This document shows positions 18,369 to 26,555 of a DNA stretch of 32,581 nt, piece by piece. Origin of the DNA: an uncultured bacterium (lineage in GTDB: Bacteria; Myxococcota_A; Polyangia; Polyangiales; Houyiibacteriaceae); NCBI GenBank assembly GCA_937998345.1, contig CALLDH010000275.1, positions 1 to 32,581 on the forward strand, given 5' to 3'. Under the pieces are notes generated by a model that saw nothing but the letters and a program-made list of their open reading frames with translations, did not search any database and was not told where the DNA came from. Positions within the stretch are counted from its first letter, which is position 1; every line of letters starts with the position of its first letter. The translations under genes and the position numbers were made by a program.

Positions 18369-19439
18369 TCAAGCCGGCTCGGGCGGCCGCGACACGCGGG
18401 GCTGATACTGGCAGCAATCCGGCGGACACTCGTCGCGGTACGGGCCCCGCTTGCCCAAAGCCTGCCGCACCACGACCTTGCCCAGGCGCTCCTCGATGAG
18501 CTCACGTATCATCGACACGAACGCGGGGTGGGTCCCCACCGTAGGCGCCCGCGTCAAGGTGATTCCGAGCTCGTTGGCGTAGTCCCGGGCCTCGTGGTCG
18601 AGATCCCAGATCACCTCCATGTTGTCCGACAAGAACCCGATCGGCGCGATCACCACGTCTTTCACGTTGATTTGTGACAGCGCATCGAGATGCTCGAGGA
18701 TATCCGGACCTAGCCACGGAATGTGCGGTGCTCCGCTGCGGCTCTGATACGCGAGCTGCCAACGCTCGTGGCGGGCGCCCTCGGCCACCAAACGGGCCGT
18801 CTCTTCGAGCTGCTCGGCGTAGTCGGAGGTTTCGGCCATCGCGACGGGAATGCTGTGTCCAGTAAACGCGACACGAGCACATTCGCGCCGCTCCTTGGGC
18901 AAGGTCTCGAGGGCGGCGAGTAGGCGATCGACGTTCGCTTCGATGAAGCCCGGGTGATTGTAGAACGCTCGCAACTTGGCGACGGTGGGTGCACCCTCGC
19001 CGAGCTCTTCGCGCGCCTTCTCGATGTTCTCCAAATACTGCCGGCACCCGCTGTAGCTGCTGTACGCAGAGGTGACGAACGCAAGAGCGCGCGTCTTGCC
19101 GTCGTCGCGCATCTGGCGAAGCGCCTCGAGGATGAACGGGTTCCAATTGCGGTTGCCCCAATATACGGGCAGGTCGATCCCGTTGCCGCGAAGCTCTTCT
19201 TCGAGTGCCGCAATCAATGCGCGATTCTGGTCATTGAGAGGACTCTTGCCCTCGAAGTGATTGTAGTGGGCCGCGACTTCCTTGAGCCGGTCCGAAGGGA
19301 TGTTCTTGCCTCGGACCACGTTCTCGAGGAACGGCATGACGTCCGCGCGTTGCTCCGGCCCACCGAAGGACACCAGGAGAACACTATCGTATTCCGAATC
19401 CGTATCGCTCACGGCCGAACTCTCGCGCCTAAAACCCAC
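18369..19439 (-). CDS. hemH: ferrochelatase, actinobacterial-like cysteine-containing type
   Basis: VLLVSFGGPEQ, SYSGCRQYLENIEKAR, FTGHSIP, PIGFLSDNMEVIWDLDHEA, C-terminal CPPDCC. Confidence 0.93.
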   Translation of the reverse strand: MGFRRESSAVSDTDSEYDSVLLVSFGGPEQRADVMPFLENVVRGKNIPSDRLKEVAAHYNHFEGKSPLNDQNRALIAALEEELRGNGIDLPVYWGNRNWNPFILEALRQMRDDGKTRALAFVTSAYSSYSGCRQYLENIEKAREELGEGAPTVAKLRAFYNHPGFIEANVDRLLAALETLPKERRECARVAFTGHSIPVAMAETSDYAEQLEETARLVAEGARHERWQLAYQSRSGAPHIPWLGPDILEHLDALSQINVKDVVIAPIGFLSDNMEVIWDLDHEARDYANELGITLTRAPTVGTHPAFVSMIRELIEERLGKVVVRQALGKRGPYRDECPPDCCQYQPRVSRPPEPA

Positions 19440-19492
19440 ACTTGCAAGCTAAGAGTCTTGCCAAGCGATTCGAGCTGTGCTCTAGCTTGCGC

Positions 19493-20275
19493 GTGAGGGT
19501 GACGATTCTTGGAAGCGGGAGCGAAGGCAACGCGCTTCTCTTGGAGTCCGGGGCAACCAGCGTTCTGATCGACGCCGGTCTGTCACACCGCAAACTCGTT
19601 CAGCGATTCGCCGCGATCGGCCGTCAAGCGCCGACGAACATCGCAGCCCTAGTCGTGACGCATAGCCATAGCGACCACGCTGCCCACGCATCGACCTACG
19701 CCACCCGCCTTGGTTGTCCAGTTCGCGCCAGCGAAGCAACGATGCAATCCATTCGCCTCAAGCCGACGGTGCAAGCTGAGACGTTCGCCGTCGGCCGGCG
19801 TTTCGTCGTCGGTGACATCACGATCCACTCGCGATCGATTCCGCACGACGCGCCTCAGGTGGCGCTCGTATTCGAAACCAAGGTCACCACGGTAGGTTTG
19901 GTCACCGATCTCGGGCACGTTCCCAAAGGGCTCGGGGCCTTCCTCGGTGAATGCGAGACGCTCCTACTAGAGGCCAATCACGACCCGGACATGCTCGAAA
20001 CGGGTCCTTACCCCACGATGTTGAAACGACGCGTGGGTGGATCTCTCGGTCACCTGTCGAACGGCCAGGCCGGAGACCTGCTGGCGGGGCTTGCGCACGC
20101 CCCGAGACGCGTCGTTTTGATGCATCTTTCGAAAACCAACAACTCACCCCAGCTAGCACGGAGCTCTGCCGAAGCCGCGCTCGGACATCAGAGCACCGAG
20201 CTGCTTCTGGCGCAGCAACAGCAGCCGCTGGAGCTCGGGGCTGTGCGTGACCGGCAACTTCAGCTAGGCCTTTAG
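19493..20275 (+). CDS. MBL-fold metallo-hydrolase (YycJ/VicX-like)
   Basis: VTILGSGSEGNALLLESG, LIDAGLSHRK, VVTHSHSDHAAH, HLSKTNNSP; GTG start at 19493 or 19499. Confidence 0.9.
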   Translation: MRVTILGSGSEGNALLLESGATSVLIDAGLSHRKLVQRFAAIGRQAPTNIAALVVTHSHSDHAAHASTYATRLGCPVRASEATMQSIRLKPTVQAETFAVGRRFVVGDITIHSRSIPHDAPQVALVFETKVTTVGLVTDLGHVPKGLGAFLGECETLLLEANHDPDMLETGPYPTMLKRRVGGSLGHLSNGQAGDLLAGLAHAPRRVVLMHLSKTNNSPQLARSSAEAALGHQSTELLLAQQQQPLELGAVRDRQLQLGL

Positions 20276-20285
20276 CGAGGAACCG

Positions 20286-21344
20286 ATGGGTCTTTGGTAC
20301 GAAGAAATTTTTGATGAGCACACGCGGCTTGGGCTTCTCGTCAAGGAGACCCTATTTTCGGTGCAGAGCCCGTTCCAAAAAATCGAGATCATCGACACGT
20401 CTGGATTCGGGAGGGTTCTGGTCATCGACAACGTCTTCATGACCAGCGAGTACGACGAGTTCCTCTATCACGAGATGCTCGCACACCCGGCGCTGACGAC
20501 CGCGCCGCGCATCAATCGCGTCCTCGTCGTTGGCGGAGGCGACGGCGGCACCGTCCGGGAAGTGCTCCGACATCCCGACGTGAGGGAATGCGTGATGATC
20601 GAGATCGACGAGATGGTCGTCGATGCGTCCAGGCAGTACCTACCCGGCATCGGAACGGCCTGGGACGATCCACGCCTCGAGGTCCGCTTCATCGACGGCA
20701 TCGAGTACGTGAAGAATAGCGCCGACGAAAAGTATGACGTCATCTTGCTGGACGGAACCGATCCTATCGGCCCAGGTGCGGTGCTGTTCGACGAAAGCTT
20801 CTATCGAGGCTGCAAGCGCATGCTCTCCCCCGACGGCGTCATGGCGTTGCAGAGCGAGTCGCCGCTTCTGATGTTGGACATCTTCGTCGAGATTCAACAC
20901 AAGCTCCGCAACCTGTTCTCCGAAGTCCACCCATACCTAGGCCCAGTCCCCCTCTACGGCACCGGAACCTGGAGCTGGACCTGGTGCTCCAACACCGGCG
21001 AACCCCTCCGACCATTCCCGGAACGCCAGGAAGCCATCGTCGAGGGCTCGAAGGCCTACAACGAAGACCTCCACCAGGCGGTCTTCGCCCTACCCACCTA
21101 CGTCAAACGCGCGCTCAAGCTCTACGCGACTGCATCACCGGAGAACGGCGCGCGACGCACGTGCTCACGAGCGGGACCCGCTCGGCCCTCTCTTTACGTC
21201 GAAATACGGCTAGCCTCCCCCCGCTCGCTGTGCCGCACATCGCGAGCCGTTCTCCTGTGTAGAAGTCGACGTACGGAGGGGGTCGCGTGTGACGCACGGA
21301 GCATTAACCCTTTCAAAAAGGGGACTGTCCCCTTTTTCGTGTGA
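20286..21344 (+). CDS. speE: spermidine synthase with repeat-derived C-terminal extension
   Basis: MGLWYEEIFDEHTRLGLLVKETLFSVQSPFQKIEI, VVGGGDGGTVREVLRH, DGTDPIGP, AFALPTYV; residues from ~285 on are encoded by palindromic DNA. Confidence 0.93.
   Translation: MGLWYEEIFDEHTRLGLLVKETLFSVQSPFQKIEIIDTSGFGRVLVIDNVFMTSEYDEFLYHEMLAHPALTTAPRINRVLVVGGGDGGTVREVLRHPDVRECVMIEIDEMVVDASRQYLPGIGTAWDDPRLEVRFIDGIEYVKNSADEKYDVILLDGTDPIGPGAVLFDESFYRGCKRMLSPDGVMALQSESPLLMLDIFVEIQHKLRNLFSEVHPYLGPVPLYGTGTWSWTWCSNTGEPLRPFPERQEAIVEGSKAYNEDLHQAVFALPTYVKRALKLYATASPENGARRTCSRAGPARPSLYVEIRLASPRSLCRTSRAVLLCRSRRTEGVACDARSINPFKKGTVPFFV
21140..21255. repeat. palindromic element A: 16-bp inverted repeat (15/16) enclosing a perfect 17-bp palindrome
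   Basis: GGAGAACGGCGCGCGA (21140-21155) vs TCGCGAGCCGTTCTCC (21240-21255); inner CGAGCGGG-A-CCCGCTCG (21168-21184). Confidence 0.85.
21315..21337. repeat. 23-bp perfect palindrome, copy 1 of a short dispersed element; possible bidirectional terminator
   Basis: AAAAAGGGGAC-T-GTCCCCTTTTT. Confidence 0.9.
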
Positions 21345-21357
21345 GGAGTCGTCCATA

Positions 21358-21543
21358 GGGGCTCGGAAAAACGCGACATGGGGTGGAGTCGGCGTGTGAG
21401 TGACAATCGGCACGACAGCAATCAGCCCCGATTGGCGCGAGCTCCGAGGGGCGCCTTGCGTGGCCTCAGGCCCCAAGCCCCTCCGGCCACATCTGCAAGG
21501 CGCCCCGTCCGGCGCAACCCCGTGTCGTGTTTTTCCGAGCCCC
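21358..21543. repeat. 186-bp nested palindromic element C (27-bp outer stem plus two internal hairpins)
   Basis: Outer arms GGGGCTCGGAAAAACGCGACATGGGGT (21358-21384) and ACCCCGTGTCGTGTTTTTCCGAGCCCC (21517-21543), 25/27; inner CAATCGG/CCGATTG (21404-21410/21428-21434), GGGGCGCCTTGC/GCAAGGCGCCCC (21448-21459/21495-21506), GTGGCC/GGCCAC (21460-21465/21485-21490). Confidence 0.88.
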
Positions 21544-21581
21544 GGTGAACCTGTGAGCACGCCCGACCCGTCCGCAGGGTT

Positions 21582-21609
21582 CCCGTGTCGCGTCCCGCCG
21601 TGCCCCGGT
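21582..21609 (+). repeat. degenerate direct repeat of the right arm of element C
   Basis: CCCGTGTCGCGTCCCGCCGTGCCCCGGT vs CCCGTGTCGTGTTTTTCCGAGCCCCGGT (21519-21546), 22/28 identical. Confidence 0.65.
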
Positions 21610-21612
21610 TTG

Positions 21613-22599
21613 TTACCAGCTCAAAACCAGCTTCCCGAATGTCTCATTCTTGTCCATGCGTTGATGCGCGGTCTGGATGTCGGTCATGGGCAGGACGTCG
21701 TCGATGATCGGCTTCAGCTCGCCTGTGGTGAACCTTTCGAGCATCTCCTCGGTGAACGACCTCGTTAGCTCGGCTTTTTCTGCCGCCGAACGGCTACGAA
21801 GAACGGAGCCGTGGATCGACGCGCGTTTGGCGAGGAGGGTGCCGAGAGCGAGCTCGCCCTTGACGCCGCCCATCAAGCCGATGACGATGATGCGGCCTTT
21901 CTTGCCGATCACTTTGATGTTCTGGGCGAGGTACGCGGCACCTATGGTGTCGAGGATCACGTCGACGCCCTTCGGGGCCGCTTCGAGCACGGCTTCGGCG
22001 AAGCTGCCATCTTCGACGAGCACCGCGTGGTTCAATCCGAGGTCGGTGCATCGCGGGAGCTTGTCGGCGGTGCGTGAGGTGCCGATGGAGGTCGCGCCAA
22101 TCGCGGAAGCCAATTGAATGCCAGCGGTGCCGACCCCGCTGGCGACCGCGTGCAACAGCACCGACTGCCCCGCCTGCAAACCTCCCTGCAACCCGATCGC
22201 GTCGTACGCCGTCAGGAACACTTCCGGAACAGCGGCGGCCTCTTCCAACGACAGTTCCTTCGGAACTGGCATGAGCTCGGCACTCTGGGTCACCACGCGG
22301 GTCGCCATCGAGCCCCCACCCACGATGCCCATGACACGGTCGCCTGGCTTCCAGGTGCTGACCGAGTCGCCAACCGACTCGACCACGCCGGCAAATTCGA
22401 GGCCAGGCACGTCGGCGGGCACTCCGGGGGGCGCCGGATAGAAGCCACGGCGCTGCAGACAGTCGGCGCGGTTGAGGCCGGCAGCAGCGACATCGACGAG
22501 GACCTCTGTCGGCCCCGGCTCGGGCAGGTCGATCTCACCCACATCGAGCACCTCAGGCCCCCCGGGCTCACGAATGCGAATCGCTTTTGCTTTGGGCAT
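21613..22599 (-). CDS. NAD(P)H quinone oxidoreductase (PIG3-like, zinc-less MDR)
   Basis: IRIREPGGPEVLDVGEIDLPEPGPTEVLVDVAAAGLNRADCLQRRGFYPAPPG; nucleotide-binding SGVGTAGIQLA. Confidence 0.94.
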   Translation of the reverse strand: MPKAKAIRIREPGGPEVLDVGEIDLPEPGPTEVLVDVAAAGLNRADCLQRRGFYPAPPGVPADVPGLEFAGVVESVGDSVSTWKPGDRVMGIVGGGSMATRVVTQSAELMPVPKELSLEEAAAVPEVFLTAYDAIGLQGGLQAGQSVLLHAVASGVGTAGIQLASAIGATSIGTSRTADKLPRCTDLGLNHAVLVEDGSFAEAVLEAAPKGVDVILDTIGAAYLAQNIKVIGKKGRIIVIGLMGGVKGELALGTLLAKRASIHGSVLRSRSAAEKAELTRSFTEEMLERFTTGELKPIIDDVLPMTDIQTAHQRMDKNETFGKLVLSW

Positions 22600-22663
22600 G
22601 AGGTGAAGCGTAACCCGCTACCAGTCCGCGTCCAGCTCCGCCTCTCATGCTAGATTCTCCTCG

Positions 22664-24193
22664 ATGAGCGCGAACGTCGGGAGCTTTCTGCATCGCTGGG
22701 CGCAGCAAGACCCTGGGCGAGCTGGCATCATCGATTCCGGCCACGACGACCTCGTGTTCAGCTATGGGGAGCTTGGTCGCCAAGCGTCCCGCGTGGCTGC
22801 GTGCCTGCTCGATCGCGGGCTGGGTCCCGGTGATCGCGTTGCGATCTGCACAGCCAACGGGCTGGACTTCATCGCTGCGTGGTTCGGGACGGTGTACGCG
22901 GGGTGCGCCACCCTTCCGATCCCGGCGATGTCGACAGCCCACGAAGTCGCGTTTCGGCTACAACATGCCGGCTGCAAGGCACTGCTCACCGACGCCGATC
23001 GGTCCGCCGTCGCGCACGAGGGTAAGGCGCGAGCAGGCACGTCCTCCGAAGTCCTTCTCGTCGGAGACGCGATCGCCAGCGCCACGGGCGAGGCGCCGCC
23101 CTGCGATACACCCCCGGACTCACCGGCCATGCTCCTCTACACCTCGGGAACGACAGGAGCTGCCAAATGCGTGTGCATCGCTCACGAATCGCTCGGCGCA
23201 CACACTCAAGCGCTCGTGGAGCAGACACTCCAGCTCACCGAAGATGATCGGGTCCTCGGCACTCTTCCCCTGACGCATTCGTATGGCATTCGCACGACGC
23301 TTCTCGTGCCGTTCTACGCCGGCGCAAGCACTGTGTTCGTCCCGCGATTCTCGCCGTCGCGCACCCTCGAGCTCTGCACCACGCATCGGATTACCTGGCT
23401 CCCTGGCGTGCCGACGATGTTCGTCGCATGGGCGAACGAGGACAGTCAGCCGAAGCCGGGCTCTCTTCGTTGGTGCATGAGCGCCGGGGCGCCGCTCGTC
23501 GAAGATGTGAGGCTGAGAGCGGAGGCACGCTTGGGGGCGCCGGTGCGCCAAGCATACGGGCTCACCGAGGCCAACCTCACCGCCGTCAACGCCCCACCGG
23601 ACAGGGCCGTTCCAGGATCGTCGGGCAAGCCCGTGGCCGGCGTCGATCTGAAAATTGCGGACGACTTTGGCGAAGAGCTTCCGCAAGGGGTGCACGGCGA
23701 AGTGCTGGTTCGCGGGCAGAACGTGATGGCGGGCTACCTCGACGAGAAGCTCGCGACCGCCCATGTGATGCGCGGCGGCTGGCTTCATACCGGCGACATT
23801 GGCTTCGTCGACGACGAGGGCCGCCTCACGATCGCCGACCGCAGCAAGGACCTGATTCTGCGCGGCGGCGCTAGCGTCTACCCTTCGGAGGTCGAAAACG
23901 TCCTCGCTCACCATCACGCGGTCAAGGACGTTGCCGTGGTAGGAAAGCCCGATGACTATTACGGCGAAGAGATCGTCGCTGTGGTCGTTCGCGATCTCGA
24001 TGTCACGGCCCGGCAGCTCGACGACTGGGCGCGAGAACAACTGGCTTCATACAAGGTGCCGCGGCGGTATGCGTTCGTCGAAACCCTTCCCCGAGGAGCC
24101 AGCGGAAAGACGCTCAAGCGTCGGCTTCGGGACCAGCTCGTGTCGGGTGAGCTCGGCGCAGAGCGGTTACCGCCGCACCGGCCGGCTCAGTAG
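22664..24193 (+). CDS. acyl-CoA synthetase / AMP-dependent ligase
   Basis: LLYTSGTTGAAKCVCIAH, AYGLTEANL, WLHTGDIGFVDDEGRLTIADRSKDLILRGG, GKTLKRRLRD. Confidence 0.94.
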   Translation: MSANVGSFLHRWAQQDPGRAGIIDSGHDDLVFSYGELGRQASRVAACLLDRGLGPGDRVAICTANGLDFIAAWFGTVYAGCATLPIPAMSTAHEVAFRLQHAGCKALLTDADRSAVAHEGKARAGTSSEVLLVGDAIASATGEAPPCDTPPDSPAMLLYTSGTTGAAKCVCIAHESLGAHTQALVEQTLQLTEDDRVLGTLPLTHSYGIRTTLLVPFYAGASTVFVPRFSPSRTLELCTTHRITWLPGVPTMFVAWANEDSQPKPGSLRWCMSAGAPLVEDVRLRAEARLGAPVRQAYGLTEANLTAVNAPPDRAVPGSSGKPVAGVDLKIADDFGEELPQGVHGEVLVRGQNVMAGYLDEKLATAHVMRGGWLHTGDIGFVDDEGRLTIADRSKDLILRGGASVYPSEVENVLAHHHAVKDVAVVGKPDDYYGEEIVAVVVRDLDVTARQLDDWAREQLASYKVPRRYAFVETLPRGASGKTLKRRLRDQLVSGELGAERLPPHRPAQ

Positions 24194-25882
24194 CTCGAAC
24201 GCGCCAATCATCACGGCCGCACCGAGGAGCAGCCCCACCCACGGACCGTACCAGCCCGCGGCCACGGGGAGCTCCGCACAGAGCAAGCTGACGCCACCGA
24301 TGAAAAGTGCGTAAGGCAGCTGAGTTCGGACGTGGTCCATGTGATCACAGCTGGTGGCCATCGAGCTGAGAACCGTCGTATCGGAGATCGGCGAGCAGTG
24401 ATCTCCCCAGACCGACCCCGCCAGGATCGACGAGACGGTGCCGAAAAGGATCGTCTCGTTTCCTGGTGCGATCTCATGTGCGAGCGGGACCACCAGCGGA
24501 AACAGAATCGCCATCGTGCCCCAAGAGGTTCCCGTCGCGAAGCTCACCAATGCCGCCATCACGAACACGGTTGCCGGAATCCAGGCTGGCGCGATCCAAT
24601 CGCCTACAGCCCCGATCAGAAACGACGCGGTGTCGAGGTCACGACACACCGCTCCGAGCGACCACGCCAGAACGAGGATCACGGCCGCGAAGAGCATCGA
24701 GCGCATGCCGGACATCCAAGCTTCAATCGACTTGCCGAACGACAGTGCTCCACTCCACACAGAGAGCGCCAAGGCGGCGAGGCAGCCCGCCCCTGTCCCC
24801 CACAGAATCGCCGCGCTCGAGCTGGCCTCACCCACGATCGCCCGAAGAGACGGCTCCATTCCGGCGGACAGGACCTTCGCTCGCCCATCGACATAGATTC
24901 CAATCGCGGCGACGAAGACCACCACGACGACCGGAATCAAGGCGTTCATAGGGCGACCGGGGAGCTCCTCGGGGACCGACTCCTCGTGGAAGTCCGAAGC
25001 GGGTTGGGCTCCGGCACGCGCAAGGAGGCCTTCTTCGAGTGCGCGCCGCTCCGCCCGCAGCATCGGCCCGAAGTCGCGCCCGCGGAACGCGATCCACGCG
25101 ACGAAGATGAGCATGAGGATTGGATAGAACCGAAAGGGGATCGTTTCGATGAACGTCAGGTACGCGTCCCGCTCGATACCGAGGTGGGTAAACTGGTCTC
25201 CGATGTAGCCGACCTCGACGCCGATCCAAGAGGAGATCAGTGCCAGGCTAGCCACAGGTGCCGCGGTCGCGTCCACGAGGAACGCGAGCTTCTCCCGGCT
25301 GATGCGGAGGCGATCGGTAACTGGGCGCATCGAGGACCCTACGAGCAGCGAGTTGGCGTAGTCGTCGAAGAAGACGAGCAAGCCGAGGAACCAGGTCGTC
25401 AGCTGTCCTCGTCGACGGCTCGTCCCGTCGGTGCTCACCCAGGAAGCGAGCCCCTTCGCACCGCCACTTTGTGTCATCAGCCCTAGCATTCCACCGAGGA
25501 GCAAGCTGAATACGAGGATCGACGCGTGCCCTCTATCCGCGATCGCGTTGACGACGTAGGTGTCGAGCAAGCGCGCGAAGGATGCGAAGGGCGACAGTCC
25601 CGAAATCAAGAACGCGCCGAGCCACACCCCGAGGGTCAAGGCGACCAAAACGTGACGAAACAATAACGCCAGGGCGATCGCGAAAAGCGGTGGCAGAATC
25701 GAGACCCACGCGGGGGGGCCGCTCTCCGGACCCCCGTCGGCTACCTCCACCGCCGCGCCCGGTATACTATTCAAGGAAATATTCTGAATGACGGTCGGCG
25801 CGGCGCCGTCATTGGGAATAGCGCTCGCAGTCGCGGCCGCGAAACCACCGACAACCACCAGAACCGCGAGGACCATACGCAT
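24167..25882 (-). CDS. NhaC-family Na+/H+ antiporter
   Basis: LVFFDDYANSLLVGSSMRPVTDRLRISREKLAFLVDATAAPVASLALISSW, GTSWGTMAILFPLVVPLA, GDHCSPISDTTVLSSMAT; ORF track N-terminal extension to 26206 is antisense noise. Confidence 0.92.
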   Translation of the reverse strand: MRMVLAVLVVVGGFAAATASAIPNDGAAPTVIQNISLNSIPGAAVEVADGGPESGPPAWVSILPPLFAIALALLFRHVLVALTLGVWLGAFLISGLSPFASFARLLDTYVVNAIADRGHASILVFSLLLGGMLGLMTQSGGAKGLASWVSTDGTSRRRGQLTTWFLGLLVFFDDYANSLLVGSSMRPVTDRLRISREKLAFLVDATAAPVASLALISSWIGVEVGYIGDQFTHLGIERDAYLTFIETIPFRFYPILMLIFVAWIAFRGRDFGPMLRAERRALEEGLLARAGAQPASDFHEESVPEELPGRPMNALIPVVVVVFVAAIGIYVDGRAKVLSAGMEPSLRAIVGEASSSAAILWGTGAGCLAALALSVWSGALSFGKSIEAWMSGMRSMLFAAVILVLAWSLGAVCRDLDTASFLIGAVGDWIAPAWIPATVFVMAALVSFATGTSWGTMAILFPLVVPLAHEIAPGNETILFGTVSSILAGSVWGDHCSPISDTTVLSSMATSCDHMDHVRTQLPYALFIGGVSLLCAELPVAAGWYGPWVGLLLGAAVMIGAFELLSRPVRR

Positions 25883-26555
25883 GAACAAGGTCAGACATAG
25901 ACAGGAACGCAGCCGAAGGTCAATTTTGACCACGGCCCTAGCGTTGCTCTGTGTCGTCACGGTGATGGTCGCCGCCCCCTCCCGTTCGCTCTCCAGCAAC
26001 GACGCGCTCACCGAGGAGGACAAGAAGCTGCTCATGGCGGGTGAGCTGGTCATGAAGCAGAAGAACGAGCAGCGAGGCTCGCTCAAACTGATCGGCGGGC
26101 AGAGCTGGCAGATCATCGACGTGCCGGTGGATCTCGCCTGGCAGGCTCTATCGGACTTGCCGAGATACAAGAGCTTCATCCCGCTTGCGACGGAAAGCGA
26201 GATCAAACATCAGGCCGGAAACGAAGCCGACTTGGCCATGCGCCAGCAATGGGGACCCATCGACGTTCGCTACGTATTCCAGACGACGCTCGAGCCCGAT
26301 CACCGTTCGATGGTCTTCCGCGTCGACCACTCGCAGGATCACGACATCCGTGCAGGCTGGGGCTTCATGCGGCTCCGGCCGTTCAAAGGGGGGCGAACCC
26401 TCGTCTCGTTCGGCGCACTCGTCGACATCGGCGACGGCGTCTTCGTATCGATCATCCGCCCGGCAATCCGGCGGGACCTGCTGCGGATCCCCTACTATTT
26501 CAAGCGCCATATCGAAGGGGATGGCCGCGCGCTCTACATCGGCGGGGGGCCCTAG
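25881..26555 (+). CDS. SRPBCC/START-like (polyketide cyclase-type) exported or anchored protein
   Basis: N-terminal hydrophobic segment, then QIIDVPVDLAWQALSDLPRYKSFIPLATESEI...RPFKGGRTLVSFGALVDIGDG. Confidence 0.8.
   Translation: MNKVRHRQERSRRSILTTALALLCVVTVMVAAPSRSLSSNDALTEEDKKLLMAGELVMKQKNEQRGSLKLIGGQSWQIIDVPVDLAWQALSDLPRYKSFIPLATESEIKHQAGNEADLAMRQQWGPIDVRYVFQTTLEPDHRSMVFRVDHSQDHDIRAGWGFMRLRPFKGGRTLVSFGALVDIGDGVFVSIIRPAIRRDLLRIPYYFKRHIEGDGRALYIGGGP

Noticed and set aside
21400-21768. ORFs in the palindromic intergenic region (122 aa +, 116 aa -, 75 aa -)
   Set aside because: Translations of palindromic repeats; both strands give KKGTVPF-like peptides as expected from the palindrome, not from selection on protein.
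23120-24040. 306-aa minus-strand ORF opposite the acyl-CoA synthetase
   Set aside because: Antisense of a strongly recognisable enzyme; no domain signal.
24332-25486. 384-aa plus-strand ORF opposite the NhaC antiporter gene
   Set aside because: His/Arg/Asp-rich composition typical of antisense frames in high-GC DNA; opposite strand encodes a clear transporter.
25883-26206. 108-aa N-terminal extension of the NhaC ORF
   Set aside because: Antisense to the SRPBCC gene and precedes a clean signal peptide start at 25882.
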